Shown in pieces: positions 1 to 9,853 of a DNA stretch of 64,000 bases; the first letter of the stretch is position 1; every line of letters starts with the position of its first letter. This stretch comes from Streptococcus sp. HF-1907 (GTDB taxonomy: Bacteria; Bacillota; Bacilli; Lactobacillales; Streptococcaceae), in the NCBI RefSeq assembly GCF_015594605.1, contig NZ_JADNQT010000001.1, positions 186,001-250,000 of the forward strand, given 5' to 3'. The notes under the pieces are model-generated. The model was not told the DNA's origin, did no database searches, and saw nothing but the letters and a program-made list of their open reading frames with translations. Made by a program: the position numbers and the translations under genes.

Positions 1-237
1 AATTAACCATATTAGGCCTCCATAAATCTATAAAACTAAGTTAGAATAATTCTTCTTTATGTTTCTATTCTACCCAAAATTTCACAAAGTGCAAATAATT
101 GAACCGCTTTCTTTGTGGTATAACAGGTGATAGCTGTACTATAAAATATCATTTTCACAAACTTAGTTGCCTACGATTTTTAAATCTAGAGTCAAAAAAC
201 CACCTTTTCAGATGGCTTTCAATGGATATTTTTTATG
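1..237. other. Intergenic left edge
   Basis: No convincing gene is seen. A 60-codon frame here (99-281) has no ribosome binding site and overlaps the 3' end of the ABC-F gene. The only recognisable signal is the terminator of the minus-strand ABC-F gene at about 194-219. Confidence 0.6.
194..219 (-). terminator. Terminator of ABC-F gene
   Basis: On the minus strand, AAAGCCATC pairs with GGTGGTTTT (two G-T wobbles) around a six-base loop and is followed by a run of T. It lies about 20 bases after the ABC-F stop codon. Confidence 0.7.
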
Positions 238-2148
238 CTATCCTTCAACTTGCTCGCTCAAGTTTTCCCATTCTTCCATGAGGAGCATTTGCTCTTCCTG
301 AATGGTATCTAGCTCTTTTTGGAGGTCGGATAGTTGACCGATATCGTTGGTTGTTAACATAGCTTCGCTGATTTCCGTTTCACGCTCTTCGATAACGTCC
401 AATCTTTCTTCGATTTCGGTAATACGGCGTGTGAGTTTGCGAAGTTCTTTTTGGTTGGCTTTTTGAGCAGCGTAATCGTTGGCTGGTGCTACTTCAACTG
501 TGACTTGTGCACTAGCTTCTGCCTCTAAGCGAGCTAACTCTTCCAGCTCTGCCTTTTTGGTCACATAGTAATCGTAATCACCTAAGTAAAGGGTTGAGCC
601 TTCTTCGGAGATTTCTAGCACTTTTGTGGCGACACGGTTGATGAAGTAACGGTCATGGCTGACAAAGAGCAGTGTCCCATCAAAGTCGATAAGGGCATTC
701 TCCAAAACTTCCTTGCTGTCAATATCCAAGTGGTTGGTCGGTTCGTCAAGGATAAGGAAGTTGTTGTTTTGCATTGAGAGTTTTGCCAGCAATAGGCGTG
801 CGCGCTCACCACCTGACAGCATGGCAACCGATTTTTTGACATCATCGCCTGAGAAGAGAAAGGCGCCCAAACGATTGCGAATCTCTACTTCTGGCGTCGT
901 TGAAAAATCGTTCCAAAGCTCGTCAAGCACCGTGTTAGTACGCGTCAAATTAGACTGTGTTTGGTCATAGTAACCTGCCTCAACATTGGCACCGTAAGTC
1001 GCTGTTCCTTTGATAAATGGAATCTGTCCTACGACAGATTTGATGAAGGTTGATTTTCCGATACCATTTGGTCCAACAATAGCGATGGCATCAAGTTTTT
1101 TCACATCCAGGTTAATAGGCTGCGCTAAAATCTCACCGTCATAACCAATGGCTGCATCAGTCACCGTCAAGACAACATTTCCTGAAACCTTGTCCGCATG
1201 GAAGGTCATATTAGCTGATTTTTGTTGTGAAGATGGTTTGTCCAAACGTTCAATTTTCTCAAGTTGCTTCCGACGAGCTTGAGCGCGTTTGGTTGTTGAA
1301 GCGCGAACAATATTTCGATTGACAAAGTCTTCTAATTTAGCGATTTCTTTTTGCTGCTTTTCAAAATTCTTTTCTTCTGTGGCTATTTTTTCAGCCTTAA
1401 GGTCCATAAATTTTGAGTAATTTCCGACATAGCGGTCAAGGGAATGCGCAGTCAAATCATAAGTCACGGTTGCAACCTTGTCTAAGAAATAGCGGTCATG
1501 ACTGACAATGATAAGCGCACCTTGGTAATTGACCAAGTAATTTTCGAGCCAAGCAATGGTTTCGATATCCAAGTGGTTAGTCGGTTCGTCCAGCACCAAA
1601 AGCTCTGGTTTTTCCAAAAGCATTTTTGCCAGCGCTAGCCTTGTATTTTGCCCGCCTGACAGCTCTGCAATTTTCATGTCCCACATGTTACTATCGAACT
1701 TAAAACCGTTTAAAATAGCCCTAATATCTGACTCGTAGTTGAAGCCGCCCTTTGTGCGGAAATCCTCTGATAGCTGGTCATAGGACTTCATAAGCTGGTC
1801 TAGGTCGCTCCCCGTCACTTCTCCCATCTGCAATTCCATAGCACGTAGCTTTTTCTCCGTTTGACGAAGGTCGTCAAAAACATGGAGCATCTCGTCGTAG
1901 ATGGTGTTGTCAGATTCAAAACGACTATCTTGGGCCAGATAAGACAAACTTAAATCACGCTTGGTATTAATTTCGCCACTAGTTGGCGCTTCTTCTCCGA
2001 CTAAAATTTTGAGAAGGGTCGATTTCCCTGCACCGTTACGCCCGACAAGCGCAATGCGATCTCGCTCATCGACTTGAATGTTAATGTTATCAAAAAGCAC
2101 ATCACCTGAAAATGAGCGCTCAATTTTGTTCCCGTTTAAAATAATCAT
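238..2148 (-). CDS. ABC-F family ATPase
   Basis: 636-residue protein with two tandem ABC ATPase domains and no membrane segment, the architecture of ABC-F proteins that act on the ribosome (translation factors or ribosome protection). Domain 1 has Walker A GRNGAGKST (about residues 37-45), signature LSGGQ and Walker B LLVLDEPTNHLD. Domain 2 has GPNGIGKST, LSGGERARL and FLILDEPTNHLD. A charged linker separates them and a coiled-coil C-terminal tail (EIEERLDVIEERETE region) follows, as in the Uup/YdiF-like branch. Which subfamily it is, and whether it protects from antibiotics, cannot be told by eye. The start at 2148 matches relatives (MIIL...) but has no Shine-Dalgarno; the -10 box ends six bases upstream, so the mRNA may be leaderless. 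Confidence 0.92.
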   Translation of the reverse strand: MIILNGNKIERSFSGDVLFDNINIQVDERDRIALVGRNGAGKSTLLKILVGEEAPTSGEINTKRDLSLSYLAQDSRFESDNTIYDEMLHVFDDLRQTEKKLRAMELQMGEVTGSDLDQLMKSYDQLSEDFRTKGGFNYESDIRAILNGFKFDSNMWDMKIAELSGGQNTRLALAKMLLEKPELLVLDEPTNHLDIETIAWLENYLVNYQGALIIVSHDRYFLDKVATVTYDLTAHSLDRYVGNYSKFMDLKAEKIATEEKNFEKQQKEIAKLEDFVNRNIVRASTTKRAQARRKQLEKIERLDKPSSQQKSANMTFHADKVSGNVVLTVTDAAIGYDGEILAQPINLDVKKLDAIAIVGPNGIGKSTFIKSVVGQIPFIKGTATYGANVEAGYYDQTQSNLTRTNTVLDELWNDFSTTPEVEIRNRLGAFLFSGDDVKKSVAMLSGGERARLLLAKLSMQNNNFLILDEPTNHLDIDSKEVLENALIDFDGTLLFVSHDRYFINRVATKVLEISEEGSTLYLGDYDYYVTKKAELEELARLEAEASAQVTVEVAPANDYAAQKANQKELRKLTRRITEIEERLDVIEERETEISEAMLTTNDIGQLSDLQKELDTIQEEQMLLMEEWENLSEQVEG

Positions 2149-2154
2149 ACTGAT

Positions 2155-2160
2155 ATTATA
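2155..2160 (-). promoter_or_regulatory. Extended -10 promoter abutting ABC-F start codon
   Basis: Minus-strand TGGTATAAT. The TATAAT is separated from the ATG at 2148 by exactly six bases, which puts the predicted +1 on the A of the ATG. No Shine-Dalgarno is present. Confidence 0.65.
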
Positions 2161-2179
2161 CCATATCCCAACCAGAAAT

Positions 2180-2208
2180 TTGCACCTTTTTCCCCTTTGC
2201 GTTACAAT
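2180..2208 (+). promoter_or_regulatory. mnmE promoter
   Basis: TTGCAC (2180-2185), a 17-base spacer and TACAAT (2203-2208), about 34 bases upstream of the mnmE ATG. It overlaps the divergent ABC-F promoter region. Confidence 0.7.
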
Positions 2209-2241
2209 GAAAAGTAGAAATTTTCTATTAAAGGATACATT

Positions 2242-3618
2242 ATGTCAATTACAAAAGAATTTGATACTATCGCCGCAATTTCAACACCACTTGGTGAAGG
2301 GGCTATCGGTATCGTCCGCATTTCTGGGTCAGACGCGCTAGCCATTGCCCAAAAAATCTATCGTGGCAAAGACCTCAGTCAGGTTGAGTCGCACACGCTT
2401 AATTACGGACACATCGTTGATCCGCAAAATGACGAAGTGCTTGACGAGGTCATGGTGGGTGTCATGCTGGCTCCAAAGACCTTCACTCGCGAAGACATTA
2501 TCGAGATTAACACTCACGGTGGAATTGCCGTCACCAATGAGGTTCTGCAGTTGATTTTGCGCCAGGGCGCAAGAATGGCAGAGCCCGGAGAGTTTACAAA
2601 GCGTGCCTTTTTGAATGGTCGTGTGGACTTGACTCAAGCCGAGGCTGTCATGGATATCATCCGTGCCAAGACTGACCAAGCTATGAACATCGCTGTCAAA
2701 CAGCTAGATGGCTCCCTCAAAGACCTCATCAATAAAGCCCGTCAAGAAATCCTCAATACGCTTGCCCAAGTCGAAGTCAATATCGACTATCCAGAATACG
2801 ACGATGTTGAAGAAGTGACTACTGCGCTCGTTCGTGAGAAAACACAAGAATTCCAAGAGTTATTGGAAAACCTTCTTCGTACAGCTCGTCGTGGTAAAAT
2901 TCTCCGTGAAGGCTTATCGACTGCTATCATCGGCCGTCCAAATGTCGGTAAATCAAGTCTTCTAAACAATCTTCTCCGTGAGGAAAAAGCCATCGTAACT
3001 GACATCGCTGGAACAACGCGTGACGTCATTGAAGAATACGTAAACATCAAAGGAGTGCCACTCAAGCTAGTTGATACAGCTGGTATCCGTGAAACCGATG
3101 ATGTCGTTGAAAAAATTGGTGTTGAACGCTCCAAGAAAGCTCTCTCTGAGGCTGATCTGGTCCTTCTGGTCTTAAACAGCTCAGAGCCTCTAACGCAACA
3201 AGATCGCGATCTCCTTGCTATTTCTGATATGGCAAATCGCATCGTTCTCCTCAACAAAACTGACCTCCCTGAACAAATCGAAGTTGATCAATTGCCAGAC
3301 GATGTCATCCGAATCTCCGTCCTCCAAAATCAAAATATCGATCAAATCGAAGAACGCATCAATCAACTCTTCTTTGATAATGCTGGTATGGTTGAGCACG
3401 ACGCTACCTACCTGTCAAATGCTCGTCACATCTCCTTGATTGAAAAAGCGGTTGAAAGCCTTAAAGCTGTTAACGAAGGACTTGAATTGGGTATGCCAGT
3501 TGACCTTCTTCAAGTTGACATGACCCGCACTTGGGAAATCTTGGGAGAAATTACTGGCGATGCTTCTCCAGACGAACTCATCACCCAACTCTTCAGTCAA
3601 TTCTGTCTTGGAAAATAA
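2242..3618 (+). CDS. mnmE: tRNA modification GTPase MnmE
   Basis: 458 residues, the usual length for MnmE (TrmE). With MnmG it installs the carboxymethylaminomethyl group on U34 of certain tRNAs. The N-terminal tetrahydrofolate-binding domain starts at [22 protein letters not shown]. The G domain carries GRPNVGKSS (G1), DIAGTTRD (G2/K-loop), DTAGIRET (G3) and NKTD (G4). The helical domain ends in FCLGK, which contains the conserved catalytic cysteine of the FC(I/L)GK tail. AAAGGA lies upstream of the ATG at a normal distance. It is monocistronic, divergent from the ABC-F gene, and followed by a terminator. Confidence 0.97.
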   Translation: MSITKEFDTIAAISTPLGEGAIGIVRISGSDALAIAQKIYRGKDLSQVESHTLNYGHIVDPQNDEVLDEVMVGVMLAPKTFTREDIIEINTHGGIAVTNEVLQLILRQGARMAEPGEFTKRAFLNGRVDLTQAEAVMDIIRAKTDQAMNIAVKQLDGSLKDLINKARQEILNTLAQVEVNIDYPEYDDVEEVTTALVREKTQEFQELLENLLRTARRGKILREGLSTAIIGRPNVGKSSLLNNLLREEKAIVTDIAGTTRDVIEEYVNIKGVPLKLVDTAGIRETDDVVEKIGVERSKKALSEADLVLLVLNSSEPLTQQDRDLLAISDMANRIVLLNKTDLPEQIEVDQLPDDVIRISVLQNQNIDQIEERINQLFFDNAGMVEHDATYLSNARHISLIEKAVESLKAVNEGLELGMPVDLLQVDMTRTWEILGEITGDASPDELITQLFSQFCLGK

Positions 3619-3625
3619 GCAAAAA

Positions 3626-3652
3626 CAAACACCAAACGGTGCTTGTTTTTTA
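3626..3652 (+). terminator. Terminator of mnmE
   Basis: CAAACACC pairs with GGTGCTTG (one mismatch) around AAAC and is followed by T7. It lies eight bases after the mnmE stop. Confidence 0.8.
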
Positions 3653-3692
3653 ATAAGTGTTTTACATAATTAAATATATGTATTTCATTTAG

Positions 3693-3724
3693 TAAAAAAG
3701 AAACCTGCATTTCAGCAAGTTTCT
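3693..3724 (-). terminator. Terminator of gltBD
   Basis: On the minus strand, AGAAACTTGC pairs with GCAGGTTTCT and is followed by T6. It is the first hairpin after the gltD stop at 3736 and converges with the mnmE terminator. Confidence 0.75.
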
Positions 3725-3735
3725 CTAAACATCCA

Positions 3736-5172
3736 TTATTGTGCAACTAGGACGCGGAGGTCACGGTCAATCTGTTCTGCAGTCTTACGACCTTCACGGA
3801 TTCCCCAAATCACAAGACTTGGTCCACGACGTGCGTCACCTGCAACGAAGACTTTCTCATTTGAGGTTGAGTAGTCATCATAGACTGCTTTAATATCAAA
3901 TTGGTCAAAGAGTGCTGTTTCTGCACCTGTGAATCCCATAGCTAGTAAAACAAGGTCCGCTTTAAGTTCAGATTCTGTTCCTTCAACTGGCTTGAAACCT
4001 GGTCCCATTTCGATGGTTTTGGCAGCCGTTACATGACCATTTTCACCGACAAATTCAGTTGTTGATATTGCAAACAAAGTCAATTCTTCATCTTGGACGA
4101 AGTTAGCTTCTTCCTGACCATAACCTATACGTTTAATCATTGGGTATTCTGGCCAAGGGTTACTTGGTCGACGTTTGATTGGTGGCTCAGGTGTAATTTC
4201 TAATTGCTTGACTGAGGCAGCACCAAGACGAACTGCGGTACCGATACAGTCATTCCCTGTATCACCACCACCGATTACCAAGACATGCTTGCCGGCCAAG
4301 CTCTTGCCCAGCTTATTGTCGTCAGACTCAAGTACCGCCTTTGTGGTTTCCGTTAGGAAATCCACCGCAAAACGAATCCCTTCAAGCTCACGACCTGGAA
4401 CTTGCAAATCGCGTGCAACACTGGCACCAGTAGCAAGGATGATACGGTCGAAATTCTCTTGAAGTTCTTCAGCAGTCACATTACGGCCAATCTCAGTGTT
4501 AGCAATGAAGTTGATACCAAGCTTAGTCATGACATCAATACGACGTTGAACAATTTCTTTATCCAATTTCATGTTTGGAATACCATACATGAGGAGACCA
4601 CCAAAGCGGTCGCTACGCTCATAAACAGTTACAGAATGACCAAGTTTGTTGAGACGCCAAGCGGCTGAAAGTCCTGCTGGTCCTGAACCGACAATAGCAA
4701 CCTTGAAACCTGTACGATGACTTGGACGACCTGACTCTTCAACCCATCCATTTTCAAAAGCGGTATCAATAATGAAGCGTTCGTTATCATGAATAGTGAC
4801 GCCTTCACCATGAAGTCCTTCGGTACAACCTTTTTCACAAGGTGCAGGGCAGACACGACCCGTCATTTCTGGAAGTGGATTGGTGCGAGTAAGGCGTTCA
4901 AAAGCTTTCTTGAATTCACCACGGAAGAGTAGGTCATTCCATTCTGGAATCAAATTATCGTTAGGACAACCTGATACGGCACGACCGCCACCATAGAATT
5001 CACCACTGTGACAGAAAGGAATCCCGCAAGACATGCAACGTGCAGCCTGTGTTTGGCGTTTCTCTTCTGATAAGGGCGTCTGCAATTCTTCAAAATCAAG
5101 AATGCGTTCGCTGACTGGTCGATAAGGGTTATCGACACGTTTGTATTTCAAAAATCCAAATGGATCTGCCAT
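3736..5172 (-). CDS. gltD: Glutamate synthase (NADPH) small subunit
   Basis: 478 residues, normal for GOGAT beta. It passes electrons from NAD(P)H through FAD and Fe-S clusters to the large subunit. The N-terminal region holds cysteine groups CMSCGIPFC and CPAPCEKGC for the Fe-S clusters. The FAD-binding Rossmann motif VAIVGSGPAGLSAAW sits near residue 150 and the NAD(P)H-binding motif VLVIGGGDTGNDC near 280. GAGG overlaps the end of gltB, whose stop is one base before this ATG, so the two are translationally linked. The order gltB-gltD downstream of glnA matches the nitrogen-assimilation cluster known from S. mutans. Confidence 0.96.
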   Translation of the reverse strand: MADPFGFLKYKRVDNPYRPVSERILDFEELQTPLSEEKRQTQAARCMSCGIPFCHSGEFYGGGRAVSGCPNDNLIPEWNDLLFRGEFKKAFERLTRTNPLPEMTGRVCPAPCEKGCTEGLHGEGVTIHDNERFIIDTAFENGWVEESGRPSHRTGFKVAIVGSGPAGLSAAWRLNKLGHSVTVYERSDRFGGLLMYGIPNMKLDKEIVQRRIDVMTKLGINFIANTEIGRNVTAEELQENFDRIILATGASVARDLQVPGRELEGIRFAVDFLTETTKAVLESDDNKLGKSLAGKHVLVIGGGDTGNDCIGTAVRLGAASVKQLEITPEPPIKRRPSNPWPEYPMIKRIGYGQEEANFVQDEELTLFAISTTEFVGENGHVTAAKTIEMGPGFKPVEGTESELKADLVLLAMGFTGAETALFDQFDIKAVYDDYSTSNEKVFVAGDARRGPSLVIWGIREGRKTAEQIDRDLRVLVAQ

Positions 5173-5173
5173 C

Positions 5174-8100
5174 TTATTGACCTCCTCTGTGACTTTCTGT
5201 TAGCAAGTCTGCTTTTTCTTGAGCGGTTTCTGCACCACCGGTAGCAATTTTAAAGGTACGTAGTTCAAGGGCATCGCCTTCCATACCTTGATGTTTAAGG
5301 GCATGTTCAATATCGTTGATTTCATGGAATTCTGTTGGGTAGACTTTGACAAATTTCTTAACTTCACTTGCCCAGTTATCCAAAAGGAATTTAGCTTTTT
5401 GGCTTCCAGTGTATTGGTAATGCTTTTGAATGAGATCAACAAGAACATCATCACCACGAGTTTCACCAACTTTGTACAAGTCAACCATTTCCATATTCAC
5501 TTTGTCAGCGAAGTCGCCAGCTTCATCGTAAACATAAGCAACACCACCACTCATACCGGCAGCGAAGTTACGTCCAGTTGAACCAAGGATGACAGCCACA
5601 CCACCGGTCATGTATTCACAGCCGTGGGCACCGACCCCTTGAACAACCACATGAGCGCCTGAATTACGAACACAGAAACGTTCACCAGCACGACCAGCGA
5701 AGTAGGCTTCACCATTAACAGCACCAAAAAGGGCAACGTTACCAACGATTGGTGAATTTTCATGGTCATAAGCCGCATCTTCTGGCGCCTTAACAATCAA
5801 GCGACCGCCTGACATTGATTTGGCAATGTAATCATTGGCTTCACCTGTCAAGGTCAATTCCATACCTTGTGGAATGAAGCTTGCAAAACTTTGTCCTGCG
5901 ATACCCTTGTAGTGGTACTTAAGCAGTCCTGCTGGAACACCGTCATTACCATAACGTTCAGCAAGCCAACCAGCCATACGAGCACCGACTGCACGGTTGA
6001 CATTATTGATGTCATTTTCAACAGTGACGCTACTGTTGTTATCAACTGCAGCTTTGGCAAAACTATCCAATTCTTTCCATTGACGTTTAACCTCAAATGG
6101 GTCATCAATCTTAGCTTCGATTGGCCATGCTTGTCCGATGACACGACTGAAATCAAGTGATTTAGCTTTACCAAACGAAACAAATTTAGCTTGTAAGAGT
6201 TCCGCATGTCCGACCATTTCGTCTACTGAACGGAAACCAAGCTCTGCCATGTATTCACGAAATTCCTCTGCAAGGAAGGTCATCATGTTAATAACGTGTT
6301 CTGGTTTACCGACAAAATTCTTACGAAGTTCAGGATTTTGCGTTGCCACTCCGACTGGACATGTGTTGAGCGAGCAAACACGCATCATAACACATCCTAC
6401 AGATACCAAAGTAAGACTGGCAAATGAATATTCTTCGGCTCCAAGAAGCGTTGCAATGGCGATATCACGCCCGGTCATCAATTTACCATCAGTTTCAAGC
6501 GTCATGCGTTGACGGAGTTTGTTCATTGAAAGCGTTTGGTGGGCTTCTGCCAATCCCATTTCCCAAGGAAGCCCTGCGTCACGAACGGAGTTACGTGGTG
6601 AGGCACCAGTACCGCCATCATAACCAGAGATAACAACTTTGTCAGCGCCAGCTTTGACACAACCAGTCGCAATAGTCCCAACACCGGTACTTGAAACCAA
6701 CTTAACATTGATTTTGGCATAAGGGTTGATGGCTTTAAGGTCAAAAATGAGCTGCGCCAAATCTTCGATTGAGTAGATATCATGATGCGGTGGAGGTGAA
6801 ATCAAGCGAACCCCTGGCGTTGCGCCACGAATTTCGGCCACCCATGGGAAGACTTTTTGCCCAGGCAACTGACCACCTTCACCTGGCTTAGCTCCTTGTG
6901 CCAACTTGATTTGCAATTCTTCAGCCGACATGAGGTATTCAGCGTTAACACCGAAACGACCCGATGCAACTTGTTTAATCTTAGAGTTAATATTGCGTCC
7001 ATCAGCTTGTGGTTTGAAACGATTGCGGTTTTCACCACCTTCACCAGAGTTTGATTTAGCTCCGATACGGTTGAGGGCTTCGGCAATGGTTTCGTGTGCT
7101 TCTTTTGAAAGTGACCCGAAACTCATGGCACCAGCTTTGAAGCGTTTTACGATTTCAGATGCTGGTTCGACTTCTGAAATGTCGACACTTGGACGGTTAG
7201 ATTTGAATTCCCAGATAGAACGCAAGGTCGTTGGGTGTTCAAGAGCTTCCTTTTCCATCTCAGCAGTGTATTCTTTGAAGAGGTTATAGTCACCACTGCG
7301 GACAGCTTTTTGGAAATTATAGATAGTTTTTGGATTGAAGAGATGATATTCACCATCAGCTTTGTATTGGTAAATACCGCCACTCTCAAGATAATCATCA
7401 GCGTAAGGTCCAAAAGCATAGTCATATCGACCGATATATTCGGCTTCCAGTTGGTCCAAATCAAGACCACCGATACGAGTCACTGTTCCTGTGAAGTATT
7501 GTTTCACAAGAGCTTCTGAAAGTCCAACAGCTTCAAATAATTGAGCACCTTTGTAGCCAAGAACCGTTGAAATTCCCATACGGCTCATGACTTTGACGAT
7601 ACCTTTTTCAGCAGCCTTACGGAATTTTTCATAAGTCGCTTCTGATTTACCATATTCTTTCAAAGTGAGGTAGGCACCATATGGGTGAATAGCTGCCGCA
7701 CCATAGCCAACCAAGGTCGCAAAATGATGTACTTCAAAGACTTCTGCAGAATCAACGACAATTGAGAAAGCAGAGCCTTTCCCCTTACGAACCATATAGT
7801 TTTGAAGACCAGCTACCGCCAATAAAATTGGAATAGCCATGTGACCTTCAGTCAAACCACGGTCAGTCAAGACAATGATTTTAGCACCTGCATCAACAGC
7901 TTCTTCAGCACGTTTGAAGAGGCTATCAAGTGCTCCCTGAAGACGATTTTTAGCTGGTTCAACCAAGGCATAGCTTGTAGGCAAAACTTGAACCTTATAA
8001 CGGTCATCCTTAAGAGATGCAATTTTAGCGAAATCTTCTGATGATAAGACTGGGCTGTCAATTTTCAACTTCGTACAATTATCAGCACCATTTTGACGAA

Positions 8101-9694
8101 CATCACCATCACCACCAAGATAGACGTTAGTTGATACAACAATTTTTTCACGGATGGCATCAATAGGTGGATTGGTTACTTGCGCAAATTGTTGTTTGAA
8201 GAAGGTGAATAGGGATTGATGCTTGTTAGATAAAACTGAGAGTGGGCTATCAAATCCCATTGAAATAACTGGTTCTTCTCCCTTATCAGCCATAGCTACG
8301 ATGACATTACGAATCACTTCTTCGTTGTAACCAAAGAGTTTCCAGACTTTTTGAACATCTTCTTCAACTGGAACAACTTGACTTCCTGGAAGGTCATTAA
8401 GAGCTTTAACATTTTGGTCAACCCATTCTTTGTAAGGGTGTTGACTAGCGTATTTTGCCTTAACTTCATCATTTTTGTAGATGCGTCCTTCGACAGTGTC
8501 GACTAGCATCATATTACCTGGACCAAGCACACCTTTTTCAATCACTCGGCTTGGTTCTAAGTCAACGACACCAGACTCACTTGAACAGATGATAAAGTTA
8601 TCTTTAGTCACTGAATAGCGGCTTGGGCGCAAGCCATTTCGGTCAAGACGAGCCCCAACCAAATCACCATCGGTAAAGACGATAGCGGCTGGACCATCCC
8701 ATGGTGCTACAAAACTTGACGAATATTCGTAGAAAGCCTTGAGGTCATCATCAAGACCAGATTCATCACCCCAAGCTTCTGGAACCATCATCAAAAGACT
8801 TTCTGGAATTGAGCGACCATTACGATAGAAAAATTCCATACAGTTTTCAAGTTTGGCAGAATCAGAATTTTCGTCATCGTACATTTCCACTTGATGGCTG
8901 TGCATCCAATTTTCTGCACCACGAAGGGTATTGATTTCACCATTGTGAGCAATAAAGCGAAATGGCTGCGCACGATTCCAAGATGGGAAAGTATTGGTTG
9001 AGAAACGTGAGTGTGTAAGCGCAATATGAGACTCAAAACGTTCATCTGTCAAATCAGGGAAGAAAAGCCCAACTTGAAAGGCATGAAGCATTCCCTTGTA
9101 AACGATTGTTTTACTAGACAAAGAACATACAGTCAAATCAGATGCTGAAAAAGTTTTTTCCAACTGACGACGTAGACGGAATAATTTATCCTCAAATGGT
9201 CGTCCTGCCTCTGTACCCTCTGGTTTTTTAATAAAGAGCTGCACAAAAGAAGGCATGATTTCTTGTGCTGTCGGACCACAATTTTCAAATCGATATGGGA
9301 CATCACGCTCAAGAAGGACTTGATATCCTCGTTTTTCAATAGCTGATACAAGACTCGCTTGTAAGGTTTGTTTAGCAACTACTTCTCTTGGTAAGAAAAG
9401 CTGTGCGACAGCATAGTCACCTTTTGGAGGCAAGTTAACACCTGATTCACTAGCAACACTTTGGAAAAATCGGTCTGGTAGTCCTAAAAGGATACCTGCA
9501 CCATCACCTGTATCAGGTTCTGCACCTGTACCACCACGGTGATTCATGCGTGTTAACATGGTCAAAGCATACTCAATCAGCGTATGACTAGCTCGACCAT
9601 CAATTTGAGCGACATAGCCCATCCCGCAGGCAGCTGACTCAAAAGATGGATCCCACATGGTCGTCTGCTGTGCTTTCAAAGCCTGTTCATCCAT
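5174..9694 (-). CDS. gltB: Glutamate synthase large subunit
   Basis: 1506 residues from the ATG at 9694, which has AGGAG eight bases upstream; an in-frame TTG seven codons earlier lacks a site. GltB converts glutamine plus 2-oxoglutarate to two glutamates. Residue Cys23 (AACGMGYVAQ) would become the N-terminal nucleophile of the class II amidotransferase domain after loss of a short propeptide. Further on are the FMN/2-oxoglutarate synthase domain (MSFGSLSKEAHE, KSNSGEGGE), the 3Fe-4S cysteines (CVMMRVCSLNTC) and the C-terminal GXGXG beta-helix domain. It has its own extended -10 promoter downstream of the glnA terminator. Confidence 0.97.
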   Translation of the reverse strand: MDEQALKAQQTTMWDPSFESAACGMGYVAQIDGRASHTLIEYALTMLTRMNHRGGTGAEPDTGDGAGILLGLPDRFFQSVASESGVNLPPKGDYAVAQLFLPREVVAKQTLQASLVSAIEKRGYQVLLERDVPYRFENCGPTAQEIMPSFVQLFIKKPEGTEAGRPFEDKLFRLRRQLEKTFSASDLTVCSLSSKTIVYKGMLHAFQVGLFFPDLTDERFESHIALTHSRFSTNTFPSWNRAQPFRFIAHNGEINTLRGAENWMHSHQVEMYDDENSDSAKLENCMEFFYRNGRSIPESLLMMVPEAWGDESGLDDDLKAFYEYSSSFVAPWDGPAAIVFTDGDLVGARLDRNGLRPSRYSVTKDNFIICSSESGVVDLEPSRVIEKGVLGPGNMMLVDTVEGRIYKNDEVKAKYASQHPYKEWVDQNVKALNDLPGSQVVPVEEDVQKVWKLFGYNEEVIRNVIVAMADKGEEPVISMGFDSPLSVLSNKHQSLFTFFKQQFAQVTNPPIDAIREKIVVSTNVYLGGDGDVRQNGADNCTKLKIDSPVLSSEDFAKIASLKDDRYKVQVLPTSYALVEPAKNRLQGALDSLFKRAEEAVDAGAKIIVLTDRGLTEGHMAIPILLAVAGLQNYMVRKGKGSAFSIVVDSAEVFEVHHFATLVGYGAAAIHPYGAYLTLKEYGKSEATYEKFRKAAEKGIVKVMSRMGISTVLGYKGAQLFEAVGLSEALVKQYFTGTVTRIGGLDLDQLEAEYIGRYDYAFGPYADDYLESGGIYQYKADGEYHLFNPKTIYNFQKAVRSGDYNLFKEYTAEMEKEALEHPTTLRSIWEFKSNRPSVDISEVEPASEIVKRFKAGAMSFGSLSKEAHETIAEALNRIGAKSNSGEGGENRNRFKPQADGRNINSKIKQVASGRFGVNAEYLMSAEELQIKLAQGAKPGEGGQLPGQKVFPWVAEIRGATPGVRLISPPPHHDIYSIEDLAQLIFDLKAINPYAKINVKLVSSTGVGTIATGCVKAGADKVVISGYDGGTGASPRNSVRDAGLPWEMGLAEAHQTLSMNKLRQRMTLETDGKLMTGRDIAIATLLGAEEYSFASLTLVSVGCVMMRVCSLNTCPVGVATQNPELRKNFVGKPEHVINMMTFLAEEFREYMAELGFRSVDEMVGHAELLQAKFVSFGKAKSLDFSRVIGQAWPIEAKIDDPFEVKRQWKELDSFAKAAVDNNSSVTVENDINNVNRAVGARMAGWLAERYGNDGVPAGLLKYHYKGIAGQSFASFIPQGMELTLTGEANDYIAKSMSGGRLIVKAPEDAAYDHENSPIVGNVALFGAVNGEAYFAGRAGERFCVRNSGAHVVVQGVGAHGCEYMTGGVAVILGSTGRNFAAGMSGGVAYVYDEAGDFADKVNMEMVDLYKVGETRGDDVLVDLIQKHYQYTGSQKAKFLLDNWASEVKKFVKVYPTEFHEINDIEHALKHQGMEGDALELRTFKIATGGAETAQEKADLLTESHRGGQ

Positions 9695-9750
9695 AGCTAA
9701 TACTCCTAACTTCAATAATATTCAGCAAATTCTAAGTTAAAACCCCTATT

Positions 9751-9759
9751 ATTATAACA
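9751..9759 (-). promoter_or_regulatory. gltB promoter (extended -10)
   Basis: Minus-strand TGTTATAAT about 57 bases upstream of the gltB ATG. The -35 region is poor, as expected for an extended -10 promoter. No GlnR-type site was seen here. Confidence 0.6.
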
Positions 9760-9803
9760 TATTTTTTAAATTAGAGGAATTTTCTGATAATTTTATAGAA
9801 TAA

Positions 9804-9834
9804 AACAAAGTTGAGCGTTTTGCTCAACCTTGTT
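9804..9834 (-). terminator. Terminator of glnA
   Basis: On the minus strand, AACAAGGTTGAGC pairs with GCTCAACTTTGTT around a short A-rich loop and is followed by TTTATT. It separates glnA from gltB. Confidence 0.85.
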
Positions 9835-9853
9835 CGTTTTCTGCTTAATCTTC

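Noticed and set aside
99..281. 60-codon ORF at the left edge
   Set aside because: It has no ribosome site and runs through the ABC-F terminator and stop.
2787..3257. 156-codon minus-strand frame inside mnmE
   Set aside because: It is opposite the well-conserved G domain and is an Arg/Ser-rich shadow translation.
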